A stretch of DNA of 64,000 nucleotides, taken from Pararge aegeria (lineage: Eukaryota; Arthropoda; Insecta; Lepidoptera; Nymphalidae). The notes below the pieces were generated by a model that was not told the DNA's origin, did no database searches, and saw only the letters and a program-made list of their open reading frames with translations. This document shows, one piece after another, positions 31,780 to 43,699 of the stretch (its first letter is position 1; every line of letters begins with the position of its first letter). The position numbers and the translations under genes were made by a program. The stretch lies in the NCBI RefSeq assembly GCF_905163445.1, contig NC_053202.1:9114001-9178000 (forward strand). Direction: 5' to 3'.

Positions 31780-32689
31780 CCAAAACAAAAAATGGTAAAT
31801 AAATTATTGGTTTGTGGCTTGTGCTACACAGTTTGTATTCAATTTCAAATGCAATTAAATATAGAATCGCGGTATAAATAAATCCAACTTTGTACGGATT
31901 TGTATTGGATTTGATTGTAACCTAATCAGTTTTTCCGAATTCTAAAAATTTAGTTAATAGTTTATCTACAGGGTTTTTCATGAATCACTCAGAACTTGAG
32001 ATTTAAATCCAAAATACAATAAAACTATTCATCGAATTGATTTTATTTCAAATTTTTTACGTAGATGATACTTTATTTTAGCAAATATCGTGTATATGTG
32101 CTAATGCGTCCAAAAATACTTTACTATGTAAAATTATGCGCCATTATAAATTTATTTGTTTTTTAAACTAACATCCAAAAGATATTGCTTAACTCAAAAA
32201 ATAATGACACAGAGCATACGTACTTTTTATTTAGAATCTCATGTTGTTACCTAGACATTTATACCTTTGCGGAAAGCTAATTCAGAGGGCAAGTTTTTTT
32301 AGCACTCAGCATGCTTTGAGTAATTTTTTTGAGTTGCATACGTATATCACCCTGTATATATGACTGTATATTTAATGTATATTTAGTCTTGAAGACTGGT
32401 TTTTGCTATTATTTTTATATTTTATTTGCCGATCTTTTTGATAAATTTTCTAGGAGTTTTATCCAGGTCAAACGTTGGTGATAATTTTATGACCTTTAAA
32501 ACCATTTTGGGAATTTTCAACTTCATTTAAAAAGGCATGTGCATAAAATTGGTTTAGTGATCGATTCGTCTTAGATTTCGAATGAAAGGTAAACAGTGAT
32601 ATTGTAAAAGTTAAATGAGCTCCGAGATGATTCAAAAGCTAACTATCCCCCACTGTACCTTCTTTATAAAAACCCAATTTTTAGTACGT
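31780..32689. other. AT-rich spacer, nothing recognised
   Basis: I see no ORF, no repeat shared with the rest of the window and no clear terminal repeats in this stretch. Confidence 0.4.
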
Positions 32690-32880
32690 TGGACTGACAA
32701 AGACTAGCCGCTTAGCGAGTTAGCGTTCCGGTACGATGTCGCGTAGAAATCGATTAGGGGTAGGTATGTAGTTAATACCTTCCTTACAGTTTATCCCTGT
32801 AAGGGTTTATCCCACTACCATCTTAGACTGCATCACTTATCACCAGGTTAGATTACAGTCACGGGCTAACTTTAAGTGTT
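32690..32880 (+). repeat. SINE family 3 3'-part
   Basis: CGGTACGATGTCGCGTAGAA and ATCGATTAGGGG match the distal part of the copy at 35511-35765 in the same orientation. It is truncated at the 5' side. Confidence 0.45.
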
Positions 32881-33067
32881 GTAAAAAAAAGGAAAAAAAG
32901 AGAACTTAAGATTAGCCCTACCAGTGCGAGAGAAAAAAAATATATAGATTTACTGAGGAAGGATGTAAACTATGTAGCAGTACACTGCGTCTCATTTTTA
33001 CGCAAGCGATTCCGCAGGGCACAGTTAGTGCACTATAAATTTAGTTTTACAGATACTAAATTAAATT

Positions 33068-33316
33068 AATATACTACGACAATACACACATCGCCATCTA
33101 GCCCCAAAGTAAGCTTGTGTAATGGGTACTAAGATGACTGATGAAAATTTTTTTTAAAGAAATATTTACATAAATACTTATAATAGACAGATAAACACCT
33201 AGACACTGAAAAACATTCATGCTCATCACACAAACGTTTTCCAGTAGTGGGAATCGAACCCACGGCCTTGGACTCAGAAAGCAGGGTCGCTGCCCACTGC
33301 GCCAGTCGGCCGTCAA
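33068..33316 (-). repeat. SINE family 2, minus strand, upstream of gene C
   Basis: GTGGGAATCGAACCCACGG (inverted B-box) and CCACTGCGCCAGTCGGCCG (inverted A-box) lie near the right end. The tail is at the left. The head ends 191 bp before the start codon of P450 gene C, and its Pol III promoter faces away from the gene. Confidence 0.75.
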
Positions 33317-33774
33317 AATAATAAAATAATAAAAAAAAAAAACATTTTATTTCAGGTCGGTATACAAAATTGAGAGGTTAACATATAAATAAAAGACACT
33401 CAGATTTTTTAAATGAAGAATAAAAACAGTAATTAATTAAAATCTAGAATTAAAATTAGAATAAATATTTAGAAAATAATAATATTATATACCTAGAAGA
33501 TTCATAATGTTGACGGTGGTGCTAATACTCGCATTTCTGGCGTGTGGTATATTGTGGTGGCGAAGAAATCCAAATAAAGATGATCCACCAACCTTTCCTG
33601 GAGCTTTGCCACTTATTGGACACGCTCATCTTATACTCGGAGATAGCTTAAGTAAGTAAATTAACTTCTCAACCACACCGAAGAGTTAAAACACTTTTAT
33701 AACAAGACTGTATTTGATCTTGGACTTATGCCCGTTTTCACTAAGGATGGACCACGCAATGCCTAATGCCGTAA

Positions 33775-33920
33775 CGCCTCATCACATTGACCCTATACTG
33801 GCCCACTACAGAGCACGGGTCTGCTCCCACTATGGGACACCACGCTGGCCGAGTCCGATTGGAGGACTCCCTCCTTTAAGAACATGTAGGACTCTCAGGC
33901 ATGCAGGTTTCCTCACGATG
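33775..33920 (-). repeat. SINE family 1 fragment in gene C intron 1
   Basis: CACTACAGAGCACGGGTCTG and CTCTCAGGCATGCAGGTTTC identify it. It is internally shortened. Confidence 0.6.
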
Positions 33921-33984
33921 AAACGACAAATGACAACATATTAGTCTTTATAAACAAAAAGTGGACATAAACAGTCGACTTACA

Positions 33985-34432
33985 AGAAATGGTCATAAAT
34001 TAGTGTCATCTGCATATCGTCTGCGTAAGGTACAGGGATCATTTGTGGGATAGAGTATACGCTTTTATAATATGATTCCTAAGGTGATTTTGGACCTGCC
34101 AATGCACAAGTTTAAAGAATTTGTTAAAACACAGCGAGGTTACTATACAATTGATGAATTTTTTAATGACAAGGTTGCTTGGAAGCATCCGGCTCCGCTT
34201 TCAGCTCTCACAAGATAAAAAAATGAATGTTAAAATGCAAAATGTAAATTGTTGATGTTGGAAAAGAGCAACTGCTGAGTTTCTTGCCGGCTTCTTCTCG
34301 GTAGAATCTGCCTTCCGAACCGGTGGTAGAATCACTACAAACAGACAGACTTGACGTTTCAAAAGTGCTTATATTAGGCCTACTTGAAATAAATGAATTT
34401 TGAATTTGAATTTGAATTTGAATTTGAATTTT
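33985..34432 (+). mobile_element. LINE 3' end (first family) in gene C intron 1
   Basis: It matches 5950-6410 closely: AATATGATTCCTAAGGTGAT, then CTTGGAAGCATCCGGCTCCG, the 3' UTR and a (GAATTT)n tail at 34398-34428. It is 5'-truncated. Confidence 0.7.
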
Positions 34433-34464
34433 TATGTTTTCCTTCTCCTCCTCATCCTTTAATT

Positions 34465-34567
34465 TCTTAAAACGCATATAGCTTAGAAAACTAGGTGCGT
34501 GCTGGGATGCGAACTCAGCCCCCCGAAAGTGAAGTCGAATTCCTACCCAAAGCGCTATCACCGCTTA
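34465..34567 (-). repeat. SINE family 1 head, minus strand, in gene C intron 1
   Basis: GCGAACTCAGCCCCCCGAAA and GCGCTATCACCGCTTA are the inverted head. It directly follows a LINE tail. Confidence 0.6.
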
Positions 34568-34621
34568 CCCTTAACGTCTTATCAAATAAAATTCATAGGT
34601 ATACATTTACCAATGGACTTT

Positions 34622-34958
34622 ATCTATATATATAAAAGAGAAAGTGTGTGGGTATGTTCCGTATAGGCTCCGAAACGGCTGGACCGATTTCAATGAAACT
34701 TTCAGGGAATCTCTGAAACTCACTCAAACTGTCAAATACAGCTTTTATTTACTATGATGATATTGTATTGTTGGGTGTACATGGGTGTGGATAATGATCT
34801 TCACCCGCTCGAGAAGAGAATAGAAGAGAATGAATACGGAGAGAAATAAATGATTTAATATATTATGAGACTTAAATTAAAGATTTAATGATGTAAGTTT
34901 ATTGTTTAAATAAAATAAAGCAAAATCTAGCCCGGCGAAGCGGGCTAGGTACGCTAGT
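34622..34958 (+). mobile_element. Helitron-like non-autonomous element in gene C intron 1
   Basis: The left end is TCTATATATATAAAAG. CCGAAACGGCTGGACCGATT follows. The right end has the hairpin TAGCCCGGCGAAGCGGGCTA, a short gap and CTAGT. TC start, GC-rich 3' hairpin and CTAGT end are Helitron hallmarks. Confidence 0.7.
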
Positions 34959-35510
34959 CTCTTATAAAAGGGGACAAGTAAGGACTTGTCTATAGTTCTT
35001 GCCCCAAGGTGTGGTATTTTGTGTTTGTATTATCTTATTTTTAATTTTTCGTAAGGAATCAAAGAATTTTTTTCATCTGTCAAGTGTCAGTTTGCGTAGT
35101 CCCCTAAACTTTACGATCTGCCGAATAGACATCACATGAGAGTTCGTGAAACGTCACCTAAATCACTAGGCGATTCCTACGTTTAGTGAAAATAGGGCAG
35201 TAGTCTGGATGCATTAGATAAGGTACTTATTTTACCTTATCGATTAATCTGATCTCTTATCTATTATCAACTTACCTTAAGAATAAGTTGACTTTACTCA
35301 CCTGTATCACACCTGTTCGAAATTATATATGATATGTTAATATTCGGAGATGTACTGTTTTTAGAGCCCTCGACCCCTATTAATAATTAGCAAAAGGAAA
35401 AAGTTTTTTACACGTCACAGAAGCAATATGAAATGAATATTAAGTTAATTTTGCTATACTCCGCGAAAAACTGGATCTTTTGGTGTGGAGTATAAAGATT
35501 ATTGGACGAC

Positions 35511-35765
35511 CTCCTTGGCGCAACGGCGAGCGCTGTGAAATTAAGTTGGAGGTGCAGGGTTCGATTCCCGGCAGCGTCATTTTGGCAATGTATAATTTTT
35601 GAATTTTCTCTGGTCTGATCTGGTGGGAGGCTTTGGCCGAGACTAGTTACCACCCTACCCACAAAGCCGTGCTGCTAAGTGACGATGCAATGTCACCTAG
35701 AAACCGATTAGGGATATGACAACCATACTCCCTAACAGGTTAGGCCGCTAGTCAAAGTGGAATAA
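35511..35765 (+). repeat. SINE family 3, plus strand, in gene C intron 1
   Basis: The head CCTTGGCGCAACGGCGAGCG, B-box GGGTTCGATTCCCGGC, body CTCTGGTCTGATCTGGTGGG and 3' part AACCGATTAGGGATATGACA make this the reference copy for the family in the window. It ends in an A-run. Confidence 0.7.
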
Positions 35766-36066
35766 AAAAAAAAAAAAATTGAAGAAATTAAAAAATTATA
35801 TTAACTAAACCGTATAGATTCTGCTGCTTTTCACGGAAATTAAGCTTAATATTTATTCCTTTTACATCATGGAACTCAGCAAAGTAACGCCTGTTTATAT
35901 TCAATATCTAAGAAGCAATAACTGATTCTTGCTATGCTTGGTGGAAGGCTCTTCGAGGAACATAAAAACACTTTAAGAATTGTTAAAATTAAAACATAAT
36001 TATTTAAATTATGAGTACATTACTACTCTAGCTATACTTCTTTTTCAGTAAACATAGCTTCAAGTC

Positions 36067-36400
36067 AATGGCGTGCATACATGGTATGCACAGGGTATGC
36101 ACTAAGCGGGTAGATGATATAAAATGAAAAAAAAACTCCAGTTTGAGTTGTAAAAAACTTATGGATAGGCATTGTAAGAGCTATAAGAAGCCTATTCTTA
36201 AGTTTTTATCGAGTTTGAAAACTTAAGGGCAGTGGCGTGCATAGAGGGTAAGCACAGGGTATGCAGATGATATAAAATGAAGGAAATCTCCAGTAGGAGA
36301 TATAAAAAACTTACCTTTAAGTATTTTGAACTCGTACTGTAGATCTTCGTCATTTTATATCATTTACATACCCTGTGCATAACTTCTACGCACGCCAGTG
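36067..36400. mobile_element. CAGTGGCG-family MITE, composite copy in gene C intron 1
   Basis: A first unit begins CAATGGCGTGCATAC at about 36067. A second begins CAGTGGCGTGCATAGAGGG at 36231 and ends TACGCACGCCAGTG near 36400. TATAAAATGAA blocks recur in both. No exact target duplication was found, so this is likely two fused or nested copies. It ends about 55 nt before exon 2. Confidence 0.5.
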
Positions 36401-36691
36401 ATGCCAGTAGAAATACACTTTCTCATTTATAACGTTACTTTAAATTTCTTCCAGAATTATGGAATTTGCTGAAAAAGAGTGTCTAGTGAAAGCTTGAAAA
36501 CCGGTGGAGCTCTGACTTTTAGAATTGGACCTAAAATAGTGTACTGTAAGTTACTTCCAACGTACTTAAAAAAAAAGGAGGTTTTGATGATTTTTTTTTT
36601 CTAAGTACGTTATACCTCAGATTAGGTCCCATGTTAATTTGGTGAAGATTTATTGGAGAGATTCTAGACAAATCGTAGAAGTATTATACAC

Positions 36692-36701
36692 CACACACAC
36701 T

Positions 36702-36748
<47 letters not shown>

Positions 36749-36776
36749 GCACACACACACATACACACACACACAC
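36692..36776 (+). repeat. (AC)n microsatellite in gene C intron 2
   Basis: About 85 nt of AC repeats with a few CG and AT interruptions. Confidence 0.95.
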
Positions 36777-37057
36777 CTTTAGCAATTTCAGTGTTATTTG
36801 CAGGAACTTGTGCATTTTCTTGGCCACCGGAACTGTACAATAATTAGTATTCCTAAATTGCATTGCTAACTTGAAGTGTGATCAAAAAAAAAACAGTGCC
36901 GGCAGCTAAATCATCGCTGGTAAATTTTATATTAAAAATTGAATGAATGAATGAATAAATTTTGACTGTACACCACATATAGTAAAATTATAAATAAAAA
37001 TTTAACAAAAAGTATACAATTTGGCGGCCTTATCGCTACATAGCGATCTCTTCTAGG

Positions 37058-38467
37058 TAGTGTTGCCCAAATGCAAGAACAAGACGAGACTTAGCCAGTC
37101 TTGGTCTTGGTCTTGCGCCAATACACCTGGTCTTGCTCTTGGTCTTGGTCTTGCGCTCCCAGTCTTGGTCTTGGTCTTGGTCTTGCAGCAAGAGTCTTGC
37201 AAGTCTTGCAATTACCTATTAGTCTATTACTATTTATTAAAGTTTACTTTAAATCTTAGAAAAACGTATTAGAATTGGAACATTGTGAGCTTGAATTAAC
37301 ATAGCCATAGTAAAGATCAAGCAGATTAATAAATAACTGAAGATTTGATAAGAAATTCGAAAAATCAACTGACCTATATGTCGTTTTCCATGGAAGTAAC
37401 TGTTTCTTAATAAACATTTATGATTTATAAGCTTACATTTGCTAAAACATGTAAAAAAACAAATTAATTACAATAACTTGACTGTATTTTAAAGAACAAT
37501 ACTTATCTGTCTAGAAAGAGATTGAACCCTCAACTTATAAGAAATTTAATAAAAGAGTTTTAAGATTTATCATTTATTTGAATAAAAAATAAAATACAAC
37601 ACAAATCAACAGCTTTATCATTAGGTTATGATACTTTATATCAATTCTTTTGACCAAGAATTAATACAAAGTAACCATCTGGCTGACTCATCACTTAACC
37701 TATTTCTATGTTTTCTAATTACTAATGATGCTTTAGAAAATAACCTCTCAGCAGGTACTGAAGTTGCAGGTATTGAGAGAAAATCACGGGCCATTTTCGA
37801 TAAAATCGGATACTCTGTCTCATGCGTCCTCCACCAATCTAAAATCACCAATCTGAAACTTATTTATTCTTTGGAACACCTGTAGGTACTCTTAAAATTC
37901 GAAATTATTTTGCATGAATAGTGTCAAATGTTATGATTTCGGCGCGGCGGCAACGATTGTTTTAGATTTCAAAAGAAGCCGCCGGCGCGTATGGTATCAT
38001 AACCATGTACTTCCGAAAAGCGGCAAATTTCTTTGAGAAGTAAGTACAAAACCTTTGATGCCGCATTATCAAAGTGCCGATGGTTAAAACATAACTATGC
38101 ATGCACTCAGTTTGATTTTAATAGATATTTTTTTATTCGCTATGTTTATGGTATTAGTCGTAATGCGCATAGGTCCAGTTTTTCATATTCTTTGATATAG
38201 TTTTTTGCGTCTCATAGAATTCCTAAGCGTACCTACCTACCTATACACCGAACTGTTACACCTAACTACTCCGTGAAATAGCGCTAAGTCCTAGCTGCAA
38301 GACGCAAGAGTCTTGCAGGCTATGTCTTGTTCTTGCTCAAGTCTTGCACGGTCAGTCTTGGTCTTGGTCTTGCTAAAAATACGCGGTCTTGTTCTTGGTC
38401 TTGGTCTTGCAAAAACGCAAGAACAAGACCAAGACTGCAAGACCAAGACTGAATTTGGGCAACACTA
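37058..38467 (-). mobile_element. hAT transposon relic, 1410 bp, with perfect 8-bp TSD
   Basis: The ends TAGTGTTGCCCAAAT and ATTTGGGCAACACTA are inverted repeats, flanked by identical CTTCTAGG octamers at 37050-37057 and 38468-38475. Both subterminal regions are packed with TCTTGG/CCAAGA units, 6-bp repeats that face each other across the element. The interior holds the last ~70 codons of a hAT transposase on the minus strand (37636-37851). It is an internally deleted, non-autonomous copy inserted in a LINE tail within intron 2 of gene C. Confidence 0.9.
37636..37851 (-). pseudogene. hAT transposase C-terminal dimerisation domain fragment
   Basis: The frame reads LDWWRTHETEYPILSKMARD, then FLSIPATSVPAERLFSKAS, then HRNRLS. 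This is the conserved hAT family C-terminal dimerisation region (WW..YP.L...A...L.IPATS.P.ERLFS). About 70 residues remain of an expected 600 or so. The catalytic DDE region is not visible. The start is arbitrary, since an in-frame stop lies just upstream. Confidence 0.85.
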
Positions 38468-39029
38468 CTTCTAGGCAACCAAAGGCGGTAAACACAGCTT
38501 AAGAAGAGAGGTAGGTGGTGCATATAAATAAACATTTATATTTGCATATATACCTATATATACATAATAAACTTACAATGTAATATACAGATACTGATAA
38601 TTAAAATATACCTATAGAATAAATATCAATAATACATAAATATATACAATATTGTCAAACCCCAAACAAAACAGAAGGGAATAGGCATGTTAAAGTTCCA
38701 AAGATTCAGACAAAAAATGATTTTACAATGTACAATTTGAAATTACAGATAACTAGCAACTAGACAACAGAATCGTACCTAAAAAATGGGGAAGTTTTGG
38801 TTAAAAAATGGGGAAGTTTTGGTTAACACAAGATTATTTGGTTTCAGTTGTGTCAAATCCAGAAGACTATTTGAAAATCGCCAATTCATGTTGACAAAAA
38901 GACAGCATCTACGGATTCTCGAGGCCCTGGCTTGGCGATGGATTAGCTACTAGTGACAGTAAATATACTCACATTTAATAACATCTTATATTGTATCACA
39001 TCATAAGAACTAAGTTAACAATATAAGTT

Positions 39030-39345
39030 CAAAGTTTACATAAAACGTAAGCTTATAGAAAAATCCTATTATAATATCAAGGATTACATGTATGATAAAA
39101 AAGCTTGGGTATGAACTTCATAGCTCAACATTAACTAGTCTGTGAGATGTGTCTAAGTTTGTTGTGGGCTCTTCTTAGACCAGGGCGCGTTTGGAACCCT
39201 CCTAGCTTTAGTTTTAAGTTAACGAATACAGTTATAACCATCACTAACATTAGTGTAATTTGTTCATTGTATGAACGCTTCATATGTGCCTGTAATAAGG
39301 TCCACATGAATAAAATATTTTTGAATTTGAATTTGTTAAAAATAT
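39030..39345 (+). mobile_element. LINE 3' tail (second family) in gene C intron 3
   Basis: CAGGGCGCGTTTGGAACCCT and AATAAAATATTTTTGAATTTG match the tail at 29920-30270. Only 3' UTR remains. Confidence 0.55.
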
Positions 39346-39804
39346 TTTCAAATTACTGACGCAATTGTGTGGCCGGTAATTTATCTCGAGCTTATACCAC
39401 TTTATTGGTTTTACTCATGTTAGGAGACGAACTCTCAATTACATTCCAGCGGCCAGCATAAGTAACAATGGCTAGTTTTAGAAAAGATGAATTTTATAAC
39501 TTGTTTTTTTCTCCTAGTTCCAGTTTGGAAAAGACATAAGAAACTGTTACACTCAGCATTCAGTCCTCTCGTTCTACACGGATTTCTGGACATATTCAAT
39601 GTACAATCTCGACGTTTGGTGAAGGATTTAGAGGCAGAAGTCGGAGAGGACCGTTTGACCACTGGGTCTATACTCGAAATAATACTCTGGAAACAGTATG
39701 TTGTATGTAATTTAAATCATTACACATTTATCTGTGAGTTTAATTGTTTACTAATGACGAAGTAGTTCGTTTAGAACCGTTTCTATTTTATTGGAATTTG
39801 AGCA

Positions 39805-39955
39805 TGAATGCTTTTCAGTGTCTGGGTGTTTATATGTATATTTCTAAGTATTTATGTATATAATTCATAACAATATTCATCAGGCATCTTAGTACCCATA
39901 ACACAAGCTACGCTTACTTTGTGGCTAGATGGCGATGTGTGTATTGTCGTATTAT
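39805..39955 (+). repeat. SINE family 2 tail in gene C intron 4
   Basis: TTTTCAGTGTCTGGGTGTTT and CATCTTAGTACCCATAACAC identify it. The head is absent. Confidence 0.6.
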
Positions 39956-40051
39956 TTATTTTATGTTTTAAAATATTTCTTTATAGTTGTTATTAACGGT
40001 AGCTTATAAACAGAGAAACGCTTCGAAATAAGCAACCAAAAGTGTAAAGCT

Positions 40052-40363
40052 CCATCATCATCATATCAACACTTTACCGGCCCACTTGAGGGCATGGGTC
40101 TCCTCCCACAATAAGAAGGGTTTAGCCCGCAGTCCACCACGCTGGCCCAGTGCGAATTGGCGGATTCCCCATGCCTTTGAAAACATTATGGAGAACTCTC
40201 AGGCATGCAATTTCCATACGATGTTTTCCTTCACCGCTGAAGCAAATGATATTTTAATTACTTAAAACGCACATAACTTAGAAAAGTTAGTTGTGCGTGC
40301 TAGGATTCGAACACGACTCCCCGAAAGTGAAGCGGAGGTCCTAAACATTAAGCCATCACCGCC
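40052..40363 (-). repeat. SINE family 1, near full length, in gene C intron 4
   Basis: It runs from an ATCATCATATC tail through AGTCCACCACGCTGGCCCAG to the inverted head CCCCGAAAGTGAAG and GCCATCACCGCC. It is one of the two most complete copies. Confidence 0.7.
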
Positions 40364-40600
40364 AGGTGTTAAGCCTTACGTGCGACCCCCGAAATTGAAT
40401 CCGAAGTCCTAACCACAGAAATATTACCACTTGGTGGTAAACCCCACGAGCCGGTAATCACGCCCTTCAAACCGGATCACAGCATATCAACAATGCAGCT
40501 TAGCGGGTAGAAATAAGCATGGTGATAAAATTTCCCCAGACGACCTTTATCACATAAGTCGTATTTTCAAAAAAGCTCTAAGGAGTACTACAATGTTTTA
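40364..40600 (+). repeat. Dispersed repeat (ACCGGTAACCACGCCC family) in gene C intron 4
   Basis: CCGGTAATCACGCCCTTCAA and GGTGATAAAATTTCCCCAGA follow the same order as 15250-15600. It abuts the SINE on its left. Confidence 0.5.
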
Positions 40601-41864
40601 GGTTTTTTAGTGATGCCATGATGTATGTATGGCACGCCTCATAAGCGGAGCGTGAGGTGGCTCGCTGACTCTCGACATGTCAAAAAACCCCGTCTTTCAA
40701 AACTTAAACGATGTTTTTTTTATAAGTATAACACTTACAGGATAATATGAGTGCACTAACATCAAGTTAAATAATCTGTCTAGCACATATGATATATATT
40801 TTATAAGCAATTATTCTTGTTCAGTATAGTAAATAATAATAAAACTAATCATTCTTGGACGTCCATGTGTCTGTGTTTACGGGTTTGGGTATGTGGCAGA
40901 GAAATTGGACGAAAAAATGATCTTACCCGAATATTTTATTTTATTTTATAAAGTAATGCGCACAGTGATTCCCATTAATTATAATTTATCAAAAACTATA
41001 TCTTCTATATGCAAGAGTTTGTGGAAAATCATGATTTGCACATGCGCTATGTAAATTTCGTCTCATAAAATCGCGTGAGACATAAAGATATTAATTTTAT
41101 TTGTTATTTCATTTTAAAAACTGGAGTTTTTGTTTTAGGATTTTTGGGATTTTTGGGATTTTTGTGAATGACCGCTATGAGGCGTGCACTTTTGGATTTT
41201 CCAATTTTTTTGTAAATGATCGAATATTTTTAGTGACAGTTTTTGGAGTGGATTTAAGAAACATGCAAGATCTGTACAGCGAATACGCCAACGCAGCAGC
41301 AGATATAATGAACATCTTAGTAGAAAGATTCCAGAAGGCCTGGTTTCACAGCGACTTGGTTTACAATTGGTCAGCGTTGAAGAGGAAGCAGGATGCGTGT
41401 GTGAAAATTTTGCACCATATGTCATACTTCGTATGTATTAATTTATCTATACTAATATATAAATCTATAGAGTTTTTTACGGTTGTTCCGTTAAAACTAT
41501 TAAACTATACATCCGATTGAATTGAAATTTTGCATCCATGTAGAGGATACATTGACTTAATGGATAGGCTAACTTTTTTATAAGTGTTAAATCTCCGAAG
41601 TGGATAGCGGGGGCGTTAATGAATAGAAAAAATCATAAAAAACTTAATTTTGTATTTTAACTCTTTTAGACATCAAATTTGGACAGAATTTTTTTTGGGT
41701 TTTATTACGAGCAAACAAGAATGTATTGAATGAAGTTTAAACCACAAAATCGGTTACGGGGGTTGCTAATGAAAAAAAATGAAAATGTTGCACTGAAATT
41801 CCTACAGACTTAAAATTTAATAAAAGTTTTATGTTTGTTAAATTAAGGTCACTTATTATTTATT

Positions 41865-42005
41865 ATTATTATTAAACTCTTTATTTGTATACCACAACAT
41901 TAACATATTTAAAATATAATAAAAACAGAAACATATCGAAAGAAGTAGTAATACAAAAGGCGGCCTTATCGCTTAATAGCGATCTCTAACAGGCAACCTT
42001 AGAAT
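41865..42005 (-). mobile_element. LINE 3' tail in gene C intron 5
   Basis: GGCGGCCTTATCGCTTAATAG and CTCTAACAGGCAACC match the tails at 14654 and 36940. TTATT repeats mark its left (3') end. Confidence 0.6.
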
Positions 42006-42339
42006 TAAAAAAAAAAAAATCTAATTCTAAGTCTGATAGTAATCAGATTATTCGAAATCTGATTACAATCAGATTTCGAAAAATTTTAGCCCTAGAGGAG
42101 ATTGTGGGGGCGTTAAAATGATTTATATAATTATAATTGTTGATACTAATCCTAAAGGTTTTTTATAGTAATAAATGATATACCAAGCTGTGGTAACCTA
42201 ATGGTTAGTGAAAAACCATTAAGTGCGGAATAGTCTATGTAAGATTTGCAATCAATGATTGCAACTATCTATAATTTCCAAATAATACTGGTAGCCTCTG
42301 GAAGTAGGAGGGACGTTTTTAGTGCTAAAACACATATCT

Positions 42340-42518
42340 ATATTTATATAAAATGTTATGTTGGTTTGTGTACGCTTCAAAAACTCAAAAAGTTCTGCAA
42401 TGATCGGGCTGAAATTTTAGCATGATATATAATACGCATCAAGGATTGTTTTTATCTATTTTTCTCAATCATTCAATCTCAATGTGCCACAGCGAAGCGT
42501 GGCAGGGTACAACTAGTC
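42340..42518 (+). mobile_element. Helitron-like element, sister of 29195-29484, in gene C intron 5
   Basis: TACGCTTCAAAAACTCAAAA, a GTGCCACAGCGAAGCGTGGC hairpin and terminal CAACTAGT are shared with the other copy. The middle is shorter here. Confidence 0.6.
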
Positions 42519-43595
42519 TATTATAAAGCGTGTAAATGAAACCGAAATATTTCCTTACAGGCTTTAGGTACATTATGTACTGTCTCAGAGAGCAATATGT
42601 GGAACCGACACGCTAATAGTTTTTGTATAAACTGCTGACATAGATTTTACTAAAAAAATCAGATACAGCCCTAACATCACATGCAATTTGTTGTTTATTA
42701 ATTTGCATTTAATTAAAATCAATTGACTCCCTTCACTTTATTACGTATGCGTCGCTTAGCGTAGGTACTATGAACGTTTGGTATTTTATCTTCAATAGGG
42801 TTGGCATAAGTAAACACTTAAAATGTTTTGAACTCTTTTGTACGGAATAATAAATATGCTCATTTGTATAGGGTGATTCCTCATGAAATATACTAAAGCA
42901 CTCTTCAACAGTACAATAGTATTTCGTTATTCGGTTATACGTTGTAGGTACCTATATAGATACCAGTATCACGATGTTTCGGGATGAACTTTGAAACTAC
43001 TGAACCGATTTTAACTTATTTTTTTTAAATGTGTGTTTGTAAACTTAAGAGATAGGATAGTTTATGTCTCAATTTCTAATTGTAATATTATTTTATTGCA
43101 AATTATTTGTTTACTACCTATGAAAGCCACAGTAACATGTGGATGTCTGCTAGTTTTATTATAAAATACATTATTGTATTCTTCGTAGTAACATTAAAAG
43201 CAGGTAATATTTTTTAGTATTGAAAAAATCTATTTGAACGTGTAAAGCGGTCAATCATTTTGCCGAATATATGGTAAAATGACATGCCAACCTAACAAAA
43301 CGTAGGATTAGGGAAGAAGAAGTGTGTGATGCCAATTCTGACCAAGTATAAAACTTGGCCACAACTAATTAATTTTAGTTGCGTGGTAAAATGTAAAATG
43401 TAAATGTAAAATGTAAAATGAAAATGTAAATGTAAAATGTTGTGTAACTCCACACGTTACAATGCCACTGTACTACTACATTGTGGGGCATGCGAATAAT
43501 TTAAATCACTTTTTGCAGGTTCTAAATCAGAGAAAAATTGATTACATGAATTTAAATAAAAACAATACTGAAACGACGACAAAAGGTACGAAATA

Positions 43596-43632
43596 TTTAT
43601 ATATTTTTTATATTATATATATATATTTTTTA

Positions 43633-43663
<31 letters not shown>

Positions 43664-43680
43664 ATATATTTGCTATATAT
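43596..43680. repeat. TA-rich low-complexity tract in gene C intron 6
   Basis: Alternating TATATA and TTTTTATAT, starting right after the exon 6 donor. Confidence 0.85.
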
Positions 43681-43699
43681 CGAAGTTCGAAGTACGAGT

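Larger units (their letters stand above)
36940..38690 (-). mobile_element. LINE 3' tail interrupted by a hAT element
   Basis: GAATGAATGAATGAATAAAT at the left and GGCCTTATCGCTACATAGCG near 37026 match the insertion at 14654-14940. After the hAT element the sequence resumes with TTCTAGGCAACCAAAGGCG at 38469, exactly where the 14654 copy continues. The reading is antisense to gene C. Confidence 0.65.

Noticed and set aside
31421..31783. A 120-codon minus-strand ORF
   Set aside because: It spans the twin MITEs and their inverted ends. Its reading frame is a by-product of repeat sequence.
34208..34561. A 117-codon minus-strand ORF with an IQIQIQ run
   Set aside because: It is antisense to a LINE 3' tail, its (GAATTT)n end and a SINE head.
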